Source: Enterobacteriaceae bacterium (GTDB lineage Bacteria > Pseudomonadota > Gammaproteobacteria > Enterobacterales > Enterobacteriaceae). From it: a stretch of DNA of 64,000 nt. The position numbers and the translations under genes were made by a program. The notes beneath the pieces are model-generated. The model did no database searches and was not told the origin of the DNA. It saw only the letters and a list, made by a program, of their open reading frames with translations. Shown here piece after piece: positions 27,148 through 36,190 of this stretch. The stretch is taken from contig CABIZV010000002.1 of NCBI GenBank assembly GCA_902363335.1, positions 62,001 to 126,000 of the forward strand, given 5' to 3'. Numbering within the stretch: the first letter of the stretch is position 1; every line of letters starts with the position of its first letter.

Positions 27148-27528
27148 ATGCCGCATTTTATTGCTGAATGTACCGACAATATCCGTGAGCAGGCTGATTT
27201 ACCCGGCTTGTTTGGCAAAGTGAACGCCGCGTTAGCCGCCACGGGGATTTTCCCGCTGGGCGGCATCCGTAGCCGCGCGCACTGGCTGGAAACCTGGCAG
27301 ATGGCCGACGGCCAGCATGATTACGCCTTCGTGCATATGACGTTGAAAATCGGCAGCGGGCGCAGCCTGGAGAGCCGTCAGGAAGTGGGGGAAATGTTGT
27401 TTGAGCTTATCAAAAAACACTTTGCCGCGCTGATGGACAGCCGCTATCTGGCGTTGTCATTTGAGCTTGCCGAACTGCATCCAACGCTCAATTACAAACA
27501 GAACAACGTGCACGCGTTATTTAAGTAA
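27148..27528 (+). CDS. hpaF: 5-carboxymethyl-2-hydroxymuconate delta-isomerase
   Basis: This 126-residue enzyme of the tautomerase superfamily isomerises CHM. The second codon is Pro (MPHFIAECTDNIREQADL), which becomes the N-terminal catalytic base after Met removal, as in E. coli CHMI. Length is normal. It follows hpaD by 9 bp with AGGAAA as ribosome site. A REP cluster separates it from hpaH. Confidence 0.94.
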   Translation: MPHFIAECTDNIREQADLPGLFGKVNAALAATGIFPLGGIRSRAHWLETWQMADGQHDYAFVHMTLKIGSGRSLESRQEVGEMLFELIKKHFAALMDSRYLALSFELAELHPTLNYKQNNVHALFK

Positions 27529-27550
27529 CGCGCGAATTGCCCAGTGCAAT

Positions 27551-27626
27551 CCCCGGCGGCGCTGCGCTTGGCCGGGCTACCAAATATGAAGAGTTGTAGG
27601 CCGGATAAGCGAAGCGCCATCCGGCA
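27551..27626. repeat. REP pair between hpaF and hpaH
   Basis: A variant REP (CCCCGGCGGCGCTGCGCTTG, then GCCGGGCTAC; 27551-27580) is followed in the opposite orientation by GTAGGCCGGATAAGCGAAGC (27596 on, to 27626). They sit inside the hpa operon, where they may stabilise the upstream message or act as a gyrase site. Confidence 0.85.
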
Positions 27627-27648
27627 ATACCATGCCACAGGAATCTCT

Positions 27649-28452
27649 ATGCTCGATAAACAGACTCATACCCTGATTGCCCAGCGGCTCAATCAGGCCG
27701 AAAAGCAGCGCGAGCAGATCCGCGCCGTGTCGCTGGATTATCCATCCATCACCATTGAAGACGCCTACGCCATCCAGCGCGAATGGGTCGCGATGAAGCT
27801 TGCCGAAGGCCGCACGCTGAAAGGCCACAAAATTGGCCTGACCTCCAAAGCGATGCAGGCCAGCTCGCAGATTAGCGAACCGGACTACGGTGCGTTGCTT
27901 GACGATATGTTTTTCCACGACGGCGGCGATATTCCCACCGATCGTTTTATCGTTCCCCGCATTGAAGTCGAGCTGGCATTCGTGCTGGCCAAACCGCTGC
28001 GCGGCCCCAACTGCACGCTGTTCGATGTTTACAACGCGACTGACTATGTGATCCCTGCGCTGGAGCTCATTGACGCCCGCAGCCACAACGTCGACCCGGA
28101 AACCCAGCGCCCGCGCAAGGTGTTCGACACCATCTCGGATAACGCGGCAAATGCTGGGGTGATCCTCGGCGGTCGGCCCGTCAAGCCGGACGAACTGGAT
28201 TTACGCTGGATCTCCGCGCTGCTCTACCGCAACGGCGTGATTGAAGAAACCGGCGTGGCGGCAGGCGTGCTGAACCATCCGGCGAACGGCGTCGCGTGGC
28301 TGGCAAATAAGCTTGCGCCCTACGACGTCCAGCTTGAAGCTGGGCAGATTATTCTCGGCGGCTCGTTCACCCGCCCGGTTCCGGCGCGCAAGGGCGATAC
28401 CTTCCACGTCGACTACGGCAATATGGGCGCCATCAGCTGCCGGTTTGTTTAG
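27649..28452 (+). CDS. hpaH: 2-oxo-hept-4-ene-1,7-dioate hydratase
   Basis: This 267-residue enzyme adds water to 2-oxo-hept-4-ene-1,7-dioate to give the HpaI substrate. It is of the MhpD/FAH-like hydratase family ([47 protein letters not shown]). ATG 27649 ([18 protein letters not shown]) gives the usual E. coli length; an upstream frame from 27544 only reads through REP DNA. It precedes hpaI by 11 bp. Confidence 0.94.
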   Translation: MLDKQTHTLIAQRLNQAEKQREQIRAVSLDYPSITIEDAYAIQREWVAMKLAEGRTLKGHKIGLTSKAMQASSQISEPDYGALLDDMFFHDGGDIPTDRFIVPRIEVELAFVLAKPLRGPNCTLFDVYNATDYVIPALELIDARSHNVDPETQRPRKVFDTISDNAANAGVILGGRPVKPDELDLRWISALLYRNGVIEETGVAAGVLNHPANGVAWLANKLAPYDVQLEAGQIILGGSFTRPVPARKGDTFHVDYGNMGAISCRFV

Positions 28453-28463
28453 GAGATAACCGA

Positions 28464-29258
28464 ATGATTAACAACAGTTTTAAAGATGCGCTGAAGGCCG
28501 GGCGTCCGCAGATTGGCCTGTGGCTTGGGCTGTCCAGCAGCTACAGCGCCGAGCTATTAGCGGGGGCCGGATTCGACTGGCTGCTGATTGATGGCGAACA
28601 TGCGCCGAATAACGTGCAGACCGTACTGACTCAGCTCCAGGCGATTGCGCCATATCCAAGCCAGCCAGTCGTGCGGCCGTCGTGGAATGACGCGGTGCAG
28701 ATTAAGCAGCTATTGGATGTGGGCACGCAAACTCTGCTGGTGCCGATGGTGCAGAACGCCGATGAGGCGCGGGCCGCGGTGGCGGCAACGCGGTATCCGC
28801 CGCAGGGCATTCGTGGCGTCGGCAGCGCACTGGCGCGAGCGTCGCGCTGGAATCGCATTCCGGACTATCTCCACCAGGCCAATCAAGCGATGTGCGTGCT
28901 GGTGCAGATCGAAACCCGGGAAGCGATGAGCAATCTGGCGCAGATCCTCGACGTCGATGGCGTAGACGGCGTGTTTATCGGCCCGGCGGATCTCAGCGCA
29001 GATATGGGCTTCGCCGGGAATCCACAGCACCCGGAAGTGCAGGCGGCGATTGAAAGCGCCATCGTGCAGATTCGTGCGGCGGGGAAAGCGCCGGGGATCC
29101 TGATGGCGAATGAAGCGCTGGCGAAACGCTATCTGGAACTGGGCGCGCTGTTTGTCGCGGTGGGTGTGGATACCACGCTGCTGGCCCGCGGTGCAGAAGC
29201 GCTGGCGGCGCGATTTGGCGCGGAGAAAACCGCGCAGGGTTCTTCTGGCGTGTATTAG
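28464..29258 (+). CDS. hpaI: 4-hydroxy-2-oxo-heptane-1,7-dioate aldolase
   Basis: This 264-residue class II aldolase splits HKHD into pyruvate and succinate semialdehyde, the last step of the meta pathway. It has the HpcH/HpaI fold with the catalytic His in [12 protein letters not shown], the Arg in VVRPSWND and metal ligands in [11 protein letters not shown] and [17 protein letters not shown]. It is the last catabolic gene before a REP pair and hpaX. Confidence 0.94.
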   Translation: MINNSFKDALKAGRPQIGLWLGLSSSYSAELLAGAGFDWLLIDGEHAPNNVQTVLTQLQAIAPYPSQPVVRPSWNDAVQIKQLLDVGTQTLLVPMVQNADEARAAVAATRYPPQGIRGVGSALARASRWNRIPDYLHQANQAMCVLVQIETREAMSNLAQILDVDGVDGVFIGPADLSADMGFAGNPQHPEVQAAIESAIVQIRAAGKAPGILMANEALAKRYLELGALFVAVGVDTTLLARGAEALAARFGAEKTAQGSSGVY

Positions 29259-29263
29259 CCCCT

Positions 29264-29325
29264 GCCGGATGGCGCTGCGCTTATCCGGCCTACAGGTAGG
29301 CCCGGTAAGCGAAGTGCCCCGGGCA
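29264..29325. repeat. REP pair between hpaI and hpaX
   Basis: GCCGGATGGCGCTGCGCTTA (from 29264, ending CCTAC at 29293) is followed by a more degenerate inverted copy GTAGGCCCGGTAAGCGAAGT (from 29296). They form a head-to-head BIME six bases after the hpaI stop. Confidence 0.85.
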
Positions 29326-29367
29326 AACCGCTTCACCCTACAAAACTTCCCATCAGAGGAAAGGACA

Positions 29368-30744
29368 ATGAGCGATACATCATCTGCTATCCCCGAACAG
29401 CACAACCCCGCCGAACAGCATAAGCAGCTGACGGCGGGCCAGCAGTCGGTTATCAACAAGCTGTTTCGCCGCCTGGTGTTGTTCTTGTTTGTGCTGTTTA
29501 TTTTCTCGTTTCTGGATCGCATCAACATCGGCTTTGCCGGGCTGACGATGGGGGCCGATCTTGGCCTCAGCGCCACGATGTTCGGCCTCGCCACGACGCT
29601 GTTCTACGCCACCTACGTTATTTTCGGTATTCCCAGCAACGTGATGCTCAGCATTGTCGGCGCGCGGCGCTGGATTGCGACCATTATGATGCTATGGGGG
29701 ATTGCGTCTACCGCCACCATGTTCGCCGTCGGCCCCAAAAGCCTGTACGTGCTGCGCATGCTGGTGGGCATTACCGAAGCCGGTTTCCTGCCCGGTATTC
29801 TGGTCTATTTAACTTACTGGTTTCCGGCGTTCTTCCGCGCCCGCGCTAATGCGCTGTTTATGATAGCCATGCCGGTGACGACCGCGCTGGGATCGATTGT
29901 CTCCGGCTACATCTTATCGATGGACGGCATATTGAATTTGCACGGTTGGCAGTGGTTGTTCCTGCTGGAAGGCTTCCCGGCGGTACTGCTTGGGATCATG
30001 GTCTGGTACTGGCTCGACGACTCACCGGCGAAAGCCAAATGGCTGACTGCCGAGGATAAGCAGTGTTTACAGGAGATGATGGACAACGACCGCCTGACGC
30101 TGGTGCAGCCGGAAGGCGCCATCAGCCACCATGCGATGCAACAGCGTAGCCTGTGGCGCGAGGTGTTCACGCCGATTGTCATCATGTACACGCTGGCCTA
30201 TTTCTGCCTGACCAACACGCTCAGCGCCATCAGCATCTGGACGCCGCAGATCTTAAAGAGTTTTAACGAAGGCAGCAGCAATATCACTATCGGCCTGCTG
30301 GCCGCCGTGCCGCAGATTTGTACCATTCTGGGGATGATTTACTGGAGCCGTCGTTCCGATAAATATCAAGAGCGCAAGCACCACACGGCGCTGCCGTTCC
30401 TGTTTGCCGCAGCGGGCTGGCTGTTGGCTTCGGCGACCGATCATAGCCTGATCCAACTGCTGGGGATCGTGATGGCGTCGACCGGTTCATTTAGCGCAAT
30501 GGCGATCTTCTGGACCACGCCGGATCAGTCGATAAGTCTGCGCGCTCGCGCGATCGGTATTGCGGTGATCAACGCGACCGGCAATATCGGATCGGCCCTG
30601 AGCCCGTTTATGATCGGCTGGCTTAAGGATGTGACCGGCAGCTTTAACAGCGGCCTGTGGTTTGTCGCTGGATTGCTGGTGGTGGGGGCGGTGATTGTCT
30701 GGCTGATCCCGATGAAATCGTCTCGTCCGCGGGCGACGCCGTAG
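29368..30744 (+). CDS. hpaX: 4-hydroxyphenylacetate permease (MFS)
   Basis: This 458-residue inner-membrane transporter of the anion:cation symporter MFS family takes up 4-hydroxyphenylacetate. It has the MFS signature after TM1 (FLDRINIGFAGL), GITEAGFLPGILVYLTYWFP typical of the ACS family, and about 12 hydrophobic segments. ATG 29368 follows AGGAAAGGA and gives exactly the E. coli HpaX length; a longer upstream frame is REP read-through. hpaA begins 8 bp after its stop. Confidence 0.93.
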   Translation: MSDTSSAIPEQHNPAEQHKQLTAGQQSVINKLFRRLVLFLFVLFIFSFLDRINIGFAGLTMGADLGLSATMFGLATTLFYATYVIFGIPSNVMLSIVGARRWIATIMMLWGIASTATMFAVGPKSLYVLRMLVGITEAGFLPGILVYLTYWFPAFFRARANALFMIAMPVTTALGSIVSGYILSMDGILNLHGWQWLFLLEGFPAVLLGIMVWYWLDDSPAKAKWLTAEDKQCLQEMMDNDRLTLVQPEGAISHHAMQQRSLWREVFTPIVIMYTLAYFCLTNTLSAISIWTPQILKSFNEGSSNITIGLLAAVPQICTILGMIYWSRRSDKYQERKHHTALPFLFAAAGWLLASATDHSLIQLLGIVMASTGSFSAMAIFWTTPDQSISLRARAIGIAVINATGNIGSALSPFMIGWLKDVTGSFNSGLWFVAGLLVVGAVIVWLIPMKSSRPRATP

Positions 30745-30752
30745 GGGGGAGT

Positions 30753-31643
30753 ATGTGCCAGCAGACGATTACCAATATCGATATCAGCACCGAGTACGTC
30801 GAGAGTCTTGGCAGCAAAGACGTTCATTATCAGTCTTTTGCCAGAATGGCGGACTTTTTTGGTCGTGATATGCAGGCGCATCGCCACGACCAGTTTTTCC
30901 AGATGCACTTTCTTGATACCGGGCAGATTGAGCTCCAGCTTGATGACCATCGCTATTCGGTGCAGGCGCCGCTGTTCGTGCTGACGCCACCGTCGGTACC
31001 GCATGCGTTTATCACCGAATCGGACAGTGACGGGCACGTACTGACGGTCAGAGAAGAGCTGATCTGGCCATTGCTGGAGGTGCTGTATCCCGGCACCCGG
31101 GAGGCGTTCGGTCTGCCGGGCATGTGTTTGTCATTGGCGGATAAACCGGAAGAACTGGCGGCGCTGGCGCACTACTGGCGCTTAATCCAGCGCGAATCCA
31201 CCTCGCAACTGGCAGGGCGTGAGCATACGCTGGTGCTGCTGGCGCAGGCGGTGTTTACGTTGCTGCTGCGCAACGCGCCGCTCGATGATCCTGCGGGGAG
31301 CGGAGTGCGCGGGGAACTGAAGCTGTTCCAGCGCTTTAATCAAATGATCGACAGCCACTACCATCGCCATTTAACGGTGCCGGAATACGCCTGTGAACTC
31401 CACCTGACCGAGTCGCGACTGACCGATATTTGCCGCCGTTTTGCCAACCGGCCACCAAAGCGGCTGATTTTTGATCGTCAATTGCGGGAGGCGAAACGGC
31501 TACTGCTGTTTTCCGACAGTACGGTGAGTGAGATTGCCTGGCAGTTAGGGTTTAAAGACCCGGCCTATTTTGCCCGCTTTTTTAACCGCTTAGTGGGATG
31601 CTCGCCGAGTACGTTTCGTGCGCAGAAAGTACCGGTGTCGTAG
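30753..31643 (+). CDS. hpaA: AraC-family activator of hpaBC
   Basis: This 296-residue regulator has an N-terminal cupin (FGRDMQAHRHDQFFQMHFLD) that binds 4-hydroxyphenylacetate in the E. coli W orthologue. Its C-terminal AraC double helix-turn-helix spans about residues 195-293 (ELHLTESRLTDICRRF; EIAWQLGFKDPAYFARFFNR). It activates hpaBC when the substrate is present. ATG 30753 follows a G-rich ribosome site immediately behind the hpaX stop, so HpaX and HpaA are co-expressed. Confidence 0.92.
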   Translation: MCQQTITNIDISTEYVESLGSKDVHYQSFARMADFFGRDMQAHRHDQFFQMHFLDTGQIELQLDDHRYSVQAPLFVLTPPSVPHAFITESDSDGHVLTVREELIWPLLEVLYPGTREAFGLPGMCLSLADKPEELAALAHYWRLIQRESTSQLAGREHTLVLLAQAVFTLLLRNAPLDDPAGSGVRGELKLFQRFNQMIDSHYHRHLTVPEYACELHLTESRLTDICRRFANRPPKRLIFDRQLREAKRLLLFSDSTVSEIAWQLGFKDPAYFARFFNRLVGCSPSTFRAQKVPVS

Positions 31644-31646
31644 ATG

Positions 31647-31820
31647 CCCCCCTCACCCTAACCCTCTCCCCAGAGGGGAGAGGGGACCGACCGTGTGGTT
31701 TTCACCCGCAGCGCCGTTCTGGTTTTCTCCCTCTCCCCAGAGGGGAGAGGGAACCGACCGTGCGGCGGGCATATTGGGTTTTCTCCCTCGCCCCTTTGGG
31801 GAGAGGGCCGGGGTGAGGGG
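31647..31820. repeat. Extragenic palindromic element, copy 1
   Basis: The 174-bp element has inverted ends: CCCCTCACCCTAACCCTCTC at the left and GGGGAGAGGGCCGGGGTGAG at the right. Inside, CTCCCCAGAGGGGAGAGGG occurs twice, each followed by (G/A)ACCGACCGTG. A relative is found at 37352-37536. It carries no coding sequence and resembles MITE- or REP-type intergenic elements of enterobacteria; I do not assign a formal name. Confidence 0.85.
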
Positions 31821-31842
31821 AAAACACGCACCAAGCCCTATA

Positions 31843-31870
31843 TAGCCCGGCCAAGCGAAGCGCCGCCGGG
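31843..31870. repeat. Single variant REP before hpaB
   Basis: TAGCCCGGCCAAGCGAAGCG then CCGCCGGG is a variant REP of the type seen at 27551 and 45532. Confidence 0.75.
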
Positions 31871-32038
31871 AGCGGCACCAAACCCAACCCAGATCACATA
31901 ACGCAACCCCGCCCGAAAAGTACCCGCCGTTGACCCAAAAGTCTCTTCACCGATTTCGCTTTAAACGCTTCAATTACGAAACAAGAACAAAACATAAATT
32001 TAACAATTCCAAATCCGATAAATACTGGAGAGACCCTC
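31871..32038 (+). promoter_or_regulatory. hpaBC promoter region
   Basis: After the repeats, 168 bp precede hpaB. This should hold the promoter activated by HpaA and, in E. coli W, by CRP and IHF (established knowledge). AT-rich tracts at about 31970-32020 suit bending. I could not fix HpaA or CRP sites by eye. Confidence 0.5.
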
Positions 32039-33601
32039 ATGAAACCTGAAGATTTCCGTGCAGACACCAAGCGCCCGTTAACCGGTGAAGAGTATCTGAA
32101 AAGCTTACAGGATGGCCGTGAGATCTATATCTATGGTGAACGCGTTAAAGACGTGACCACCCATCCGGCGTTCCGCAACGCGGCGGCCTCCGTCGGCCAG
32201 CTTTACGACGCGCTGCACAAACCGGAAATGCAGGACAAACTGTGCTGGAACACCGATACCGGCAGCGGTGGCTACACCCACAAATTCTTCCGCGTGGCGA
32301 AAAGTGCCGACGACCTCCGCCAGCAGCGCGACGCCATCGCCGAGTGGTCGCGCCTCTCCTACGGTTGGATGGGACGCACGCCGGACTACAAAGCCGCATT
32401 CGGTAGCGCCCTGGGGGCGAACCCGGCTTTCTACGGTCAGTTTGAGCAGAACGCTCGCCACTGGTACTCGCGTATTCAGGAAACCGGCCTGTACTTCAAC
32501 CACGCTATCGTCAACCCGCCTATCGACCGCCACAAACCCGCTGATGAAGTGAAAGACGTCTACATCAAGCTGGAAAAAGAAACCGATGCCGGGATTATCG
32601 TTAGCGGTGCCAAAGTGGTGGCGACCAACTCGGCGCTGACCCACTACAACATGATTGGTTTTGGCTCCGCGCAGGTGATGGGCGAAAACCCGGACTTTGC
32701 GTTGATGTTCGTCGCCCCGATGGATGCCGAGGGTGTGAAGCTGATTTCCCGCGCGTCCTACGAGCTGGTGGCGGGAGCGACCGGATCGCCTTACGACTAT
32801 CCGCTCTCCAGCCGCTTCGACGAGAACGATGCGATTCTGGTGATGGATAAAGTGCTGATCCCGTGGGAAAACGTGCTGATTTATCGCGATTTCGATCGCT
32901 GCCGTCGTTGGACGATGGAAGGCGGTTTTGCCCGTATGTACCCGCTACAGGCGTGCGTGCGTCTGGCGGTGAAGCTCGACTTTATCACCGGATTATTGAA
33001 GAAATCGCTGGAGTGTACCGGCACCTCTGAGTTCCGCGGCGTGCAGGCGGACCTCGGTGAAGTGGTGGCCTGGCGCAACATGTTCTGGGCGCTGAGTGAC
33101 TCAATGTGCTCGGAAGCCACGCCGTGGGTTAACGGGGCGTATTTGCCGGATCATGCCGCGCTGCAAACCTACCGCGTGATGGCGCCGATGGCCTACGCCA
33201 AGATCAAAAATATTATCGAGCGCAACGTCACCAGCGGCCTGATCTATCTGCCGTCGAGCGCCCGCGATCTGAATAATCCGCAGATCGACCAGTACCTGGC
33301 GAAATATGTGCGCGGCTCCAACGGCATGGATCACGTGGAACGTATCAAGATCTTAAAGCTGATGTGGGATGCGATCGGCAGCGAATTTGGCGGTCGCCAT
33401 GAGCTATATGAAATTAACTACTCCGGTAGCCAGGATGAGATCCGCCTGCAATGTCTGCGTCAGGCGCAAACCTCCGGCAACATGGACAAAATGATGGCGA
33501 TGGTCGATCGCTGCCTGTCTGAATACGACCAGAACGGCTGGACGGTGCCGCACCTGCACAACAACGCCGATATTAATCTGCTGGATAAGCTGCTGAAGTA
33601 A
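32039..33601 (+). CDS. hpaB: 4-hydroxyphenylacetate 3-monooxygenase, oxygenase subunit
   Basis: This 520-residue enzyme uses FADH2 supplied by HpaC to hydroxylate 4-hydroxyphenylacetate to homoprotocatechuate. It closely resembles E. coli W HpaB (MKPEDFRADTKRPLTGEEYL; NHAIVNPPIDRHKPADE; GSPYDYPLSSRFDENDAILV). It belongs to the two-component flavin-diffusible monooxygenases. ATG 32039 follows GGAGAGACC. The enzyme also acts on other phenols in known orthologues. hpaC follows after 19 bp. Confidence 0.96.
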   Translation: MKPEDFRADTKRPLTGEEYLKSLQDGREIYIYGERVKDVTTHPAFRNAAASVGQLYDALHKPEMQDKLCWNTDTGSGGYTHKFFRVAKSADDLRQQRDAIAEWSRLSYGWMGRTPDYKAAFGSALGANPAFYGQFEQNARHWYSRIQETGLYFNHAIVNPPIDRHKPADEVKDVYIKLEKETDAGIIVSGAKVVATNSALTHYNMIGFGSAQVMGENPDFALMFVAPMDAEGVKLISRASYELVAGATGSPYDYPLSSRFDENDAILVMDKVLIPWENVLIYRDFDRCRRWTMEGGFARMYPLQACVRLAVKLDFITGLLKKSLECTGTSEFRGVQADLGEVVAWRNMFWALSDSMCSEATPWVNGAYLPDHAALQTYRVMAPMAYAKIKNIIERNVTSGLIYLPSSARDLNNPQIDQYLAKYVRGSNGMDHVERIKILKLMWDAIGSEFGGRHELYEINYSGSQDEIRLQCLRQAQTSGNMDKMMAMVDRCLSEYDQNGWTVPHLHNNADINLLDKLLK

Positions 33602-33620
33602 TACGCAGCGGGAGGACACA

Positions 33621-34136
33621 ATGCAATTAGATGAACAACGTCTGCGTTTTCGCGATGCGATGGCCAGCCTCTCGGCTGCGGTGAATGTTGTCACCACCGA
33701 AGGGGATGCCGGGCGCTGCGGGATCACCGCCACCGCCGTGTGCTCGGTGACGGATTCGCCACCGTCGGTGATGGTGTGTATCAATGCCAACAGCGCCATG
33801 AACCCGGTATTTCAGGGTAACGGCAAGCTGTGTATTAACGTGCTCAATCACGATCAGGAGATCATGGCGCGACATTTTGCCGGCATGACCGGTATGGCGA
33901 TGGACGAGCGTTTTAACCTCAGCGGCTGGCAGCGTGGGGCGTTAGCGCAACCGGTGCTGAACAACGCGCTGGCAAGTCTCGAAGGGGAAATTCGTCAGGT
34001 ACAGACCATCGGCAGCCATCTGGTTTATCTGGTGGAGATCCAGAATATCGCGCTTGCAGAAGAAGAGGGGCATGGACTGGTTTACTTTAAGCGCCGTTTT
34101 CATCCGGTCATGATGGAAGCGGCAGCGCTTGTCTGA
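33621..34136 (+). CDS. hpaC: 4-hydroxyphenylacetate 3-monooxygenase, flavin reductase subunit
   Basis: This 171-residue NADH:flavin oxidoreductase makes the reduced FAD consumed by HpaB. It has the small flavin-reductase fold (FRDAMASLSAAVNVVTTEGD; GRCGITATAVCSVTDSPPSV; CINVLNHDQEIMARHFAG). Length matches E. coli HpaC. It ends the hpa cluster and is followed by a good terminator at 34161-34193. Confidence 0.95.
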   Translation: MQLDEQRLRFRDAMASLSAAVNVVTTEGDAGRCGITATAVCSVTDSPPSVMVCINANSAMNPVFQGNGKLCINVLNHDQEIMARHFAGMTGMAMDERFNLSGWQRGALAQPVLNNALASLEGEIRQVQTIGSHLVYLVEIQNIALAEEEGHGLVYFKRRFHPVMMEAAALV

Positions 34137-34160
34137 GTCACGGTAACTCTGGTTTAACCC

Positions 34161-34193
34161 AACGGGTGACGTAGAAAGTCATCCGTTTTTTTT
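34161..34193 (+). terminator. Intrinsic terminator after hpaC
   Basis: AACGGGTGAC (34161-34170) and GTCATCCGTT (34178-34187) pair over 10 bp with one wobble, followed by an uninterrupted T-run to 34193. Confidence 0.88.
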
Positions 34194-34372
34194 GTCAGGT
34201 GACGTTCAGCGGCAGGAGCGCCTGTCGGGTGCAGGTGATTAATTCTGCCTATTTATGGCTTGCAGGATAAATTGATTAGAAAGGATTAATAAATATCGTT
34301 AAGAAATACTGAAAGGATGATGCGTAATATTATTTAATTACTGAATGTCAATTTGACGCATATGTGTTTTTG

Positions 34373-34588
34373 TTATTGGATTGCCCCCTTTTTTAGCTGT
34401 GATAACGCTTCATCAATCATCTCCTGCGCTTTTTGACGCGTGAATTTGATTAGCTGCTCTTTACTGATATGACGGTCGCAGGCGGGACACTTAAGCGGAT
34501 ATTCGTCTTGTGAGTTTTTAATTTTTTCGACATGAGATATTTCGATTGCCGTTGCGCAGCCAGGGCATAAATATTCAATTGAAATCAC
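34373..34588 (-). CDS. Small zinc-ribbon protein, function unknown
   Basis: The product is 71 residues if started at GTG 34588, which has a strong GGAGG seven bases upstream. The frame can be extended to 34633, but that start has no such site. It has two CxxC knuckles (YLCPGCATAI and LKCPACDRHI) that should bind zinc, then an amphipathic, charged C-terminal helix (KFTRQKAQEMIDEALSQLKK). I do not recognise a named family. It is a single gene divergent from the PAS-GGDEF gene, with 161 bp between the starts. Confidence 0.65.
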   Translation of the reverse strand: MISIEYLCPGCATAIEISHVEKIKNSQDEYPLKCPACDRHISKEQLIKFTRQKAQEMIDEALSQLKKGAIQ

Positions 34589-34749
34589 AGGCAAGCCTCC
34601 TTTATTCTTGTTATAAGAATAGAGCAGTAGCAAGAATCGTTAAAGAATATGCGGTGAATGGATAACGAGTCATTATGTCTTCGTTGACGAATTGGCTATT
34701 TATTAAGCATTATGTTGGTGCGCTCGGCTATAGAAAAGGATGAATGGCT

Positions 34750-36048
34750 ATGGAAAACCAATTCACGCAGCAGGAAAGGGATAATTCAGCAAGACTGGCT
34801 GAGCTTTTGCACCACAATACCGATTGGATATGGGAAGTGGACGCAGACAGTCGCTATGTCTGGGTCTCAGAAATGGTGACCAATCAACTAGGGTACAAGC
34901 CAGAACAGGTGCTGGGCCGCACGCCGTTCGATTTTATGGCTCCCGGCGAAACGGCGCGTCTGAAAAAAAGCTTCGAAGAAATACTGGCCTCGCGCCAGCC
35001 TTTCAGCGGATTGATAAACCGCAATGTGCATGCGGACGGTCATGTGGTGATCCTCGAAAGCAGCGGGATCCCGCTGTTTGATGAAAACGGCACGTTGACC
35101 GGGTATCGCGGCACCGATCGCGACATCTCTCAGCTTGGCGAGCGCGTACTGCAACTCGAATCGATCTACCAGAATACCCCACTGGCGCTTTGCATGATTA
35201 ACCGCAAAGGATTGCTCGTGGAAGCCAATAAGGCGATGGGCGAATTGTTGGGGCAAGACGCTGCCACGCTGCCCGGAAAATCCCTTGAAGATATCGTGCC
35301 GGATTGGCATTTACTGTTACAGCAAGATTTTATGTTGCTGGATAGCGGGGAAGATATCGTCAGTAAAGAGGTGTGTCTCCACGGACGCTATTTCTATATT
35401 AAACCGCTGCCGGTAAACGATGCGGGCGGTCATGTGTCGGGGATTTCCGCGGCGTGGGTCGATATCACCGACCGCAAAATTGCCGAGCAGAAGCTGGCCT
35501 GCGCTAACCAAACGCTGCTGCAATACGCCGAACGCGATCATCTGACCGGCCTGTTTAACCGGCGCTATATGGATGAGCGGCTTAATGATGAAATTACCCG
35601 CGCCCAACGTGAAGGTTCTTCTTTGTCGCTGTGTATGGCAGATATCGATTTCTTTAAGCGTTATAACGACACCTATGGTCATCAGGCGGGGGATCAGGTG
35701 CTGCGTGGTGTCGCTGAAGCGCTACGAGGGGGGCTGCGTCCGGCGGATTGCGTGAGTCGCTATGGCGGGGAAGAGTTCCTGGTGATATTGCCGGATACCA
35801 ACGGCGAGGGCGCTCTAGCGGTTGCCGAGCGCCTGCGTGAACGGGTGCAGGCGCTTGCCATTGAACATGAAAGCTGCCCACTTGGCGGTGCGTTAACCAT
35901 CAGCCTCGGAGTGATGACCTGGGATGCGTCGCAGCTGGTCTGTAACATTCAAAGCACGGGCCATATCAGCGCTGAACTGATAAGCCGTAGTGACGCCGCG
36001 CTATATCGGGCGAAGCAGCAGGGGCGAAACCGCGTGGTGGTCGCCTGA
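34750..36048 (+). CDS. Soluble diguanylate cyclase with two PAS domains
   Basis: The protein is 432 residues from ATG 34750; ATG 34744 is too close to AGGA (34737-34740). Two PAS domains occupy residues about 12-130 (DWIWEVDADSRYVWVSEMV) and 140-250 (LESIYQNTPLALCMINRKGL). A GGDEF domain runs from about 270 to the end. The active site is GGEEF (SRYGGEEFLVIL), so it should make c-di-GMP, and an RxxD inhibitory site (RPAD) lies five residues upstream. There is no membrane span or signal peptide, so it senses a cytoplasmic cue. It is not E. coli DgcM or DgcC by sequence. Confidence 0.85.
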   Translation: MENQFTQQERDNSARLAELLHHNTDWIWEVDADSRYVWVSEMVTNQLGYKPEQVLGRTPFDFMAPGETARLKKSFEEILASRQPFSGLINRNVHADGHVVILESSGIPLFDENGTLTGYRGTDRDISQLGERVLQLESIYQNTPLALCMINRKGLLVEANKAMGELLGQDAATLPGKSLEDIVPDWHLLLQQDFMLLDSGEDIVSKEVCLHGRYFYIKPLPVNDAGGHVSGISAAWVDITDRKIAEQKLACANQTLLQYAERDHLTGLFNRRYMDERLNDEITRAQREGSSLSLCMADIDFFKRYNDTYGHQAGDQVLRGVAEALRGGLRPADCVSRYGGEEFLVILPDTNGEGALAVAERLRERVQALAIEHESCPLGGALTISLGVMTWDASQLVCNIQSTGHISAELISRSDAALYRAKQQGRNRVVVA

Positions 36049-36153
36049 TTATTGACCATGAATAATCCATCAGAACGATAAGACGTTATGAATGCCATCC
36101 ATAAGTACTACCCGCAATTGATTCATCACAATGCACACTCGCGGGTTGCTTCT

Positions 36154-36159
36154 TATAAT
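36154..36159 (+). promoter_or_regulatory. Consensus -10 element before the RoxA-like gene
   Basis: TATAAT at 36154-36159 is a perfect -10 hexamer. Transcription would start near 36166, about 25 bases before ATG 36191, which argues against the upstream start at 36131. No good -35 was found at 17 bp, so this is tentative. Confidence 0.35.
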
Positions 36160-36190
36160 CGCGCTCACTTCTCTACTGATGGTATTAAAC

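Noticed and set aside
28710..29594. 294-residue minus-strand frame over hpaI, the REP pair and the hpaX start
   Set aside because: It crosses two real genes and a REP element; Arg/His-rich composition is typical of a shadow frame.
31647..31820. Insertion sequence remnant
   Set aside because: Inverted ends are present, but there is no transposase code and no clear target duplication; an extragenic palindromic element fits better.
36131..36190. N-terminal hydrophobic extension of the RoxA-like protein (possible signal anchor)
   Set aside because: RoxA enzymes are cytoplasmic, the E. coli N-terminus aligns at 36191, and a TATAAT at 36154 would place transcription start after the upstream ATG.
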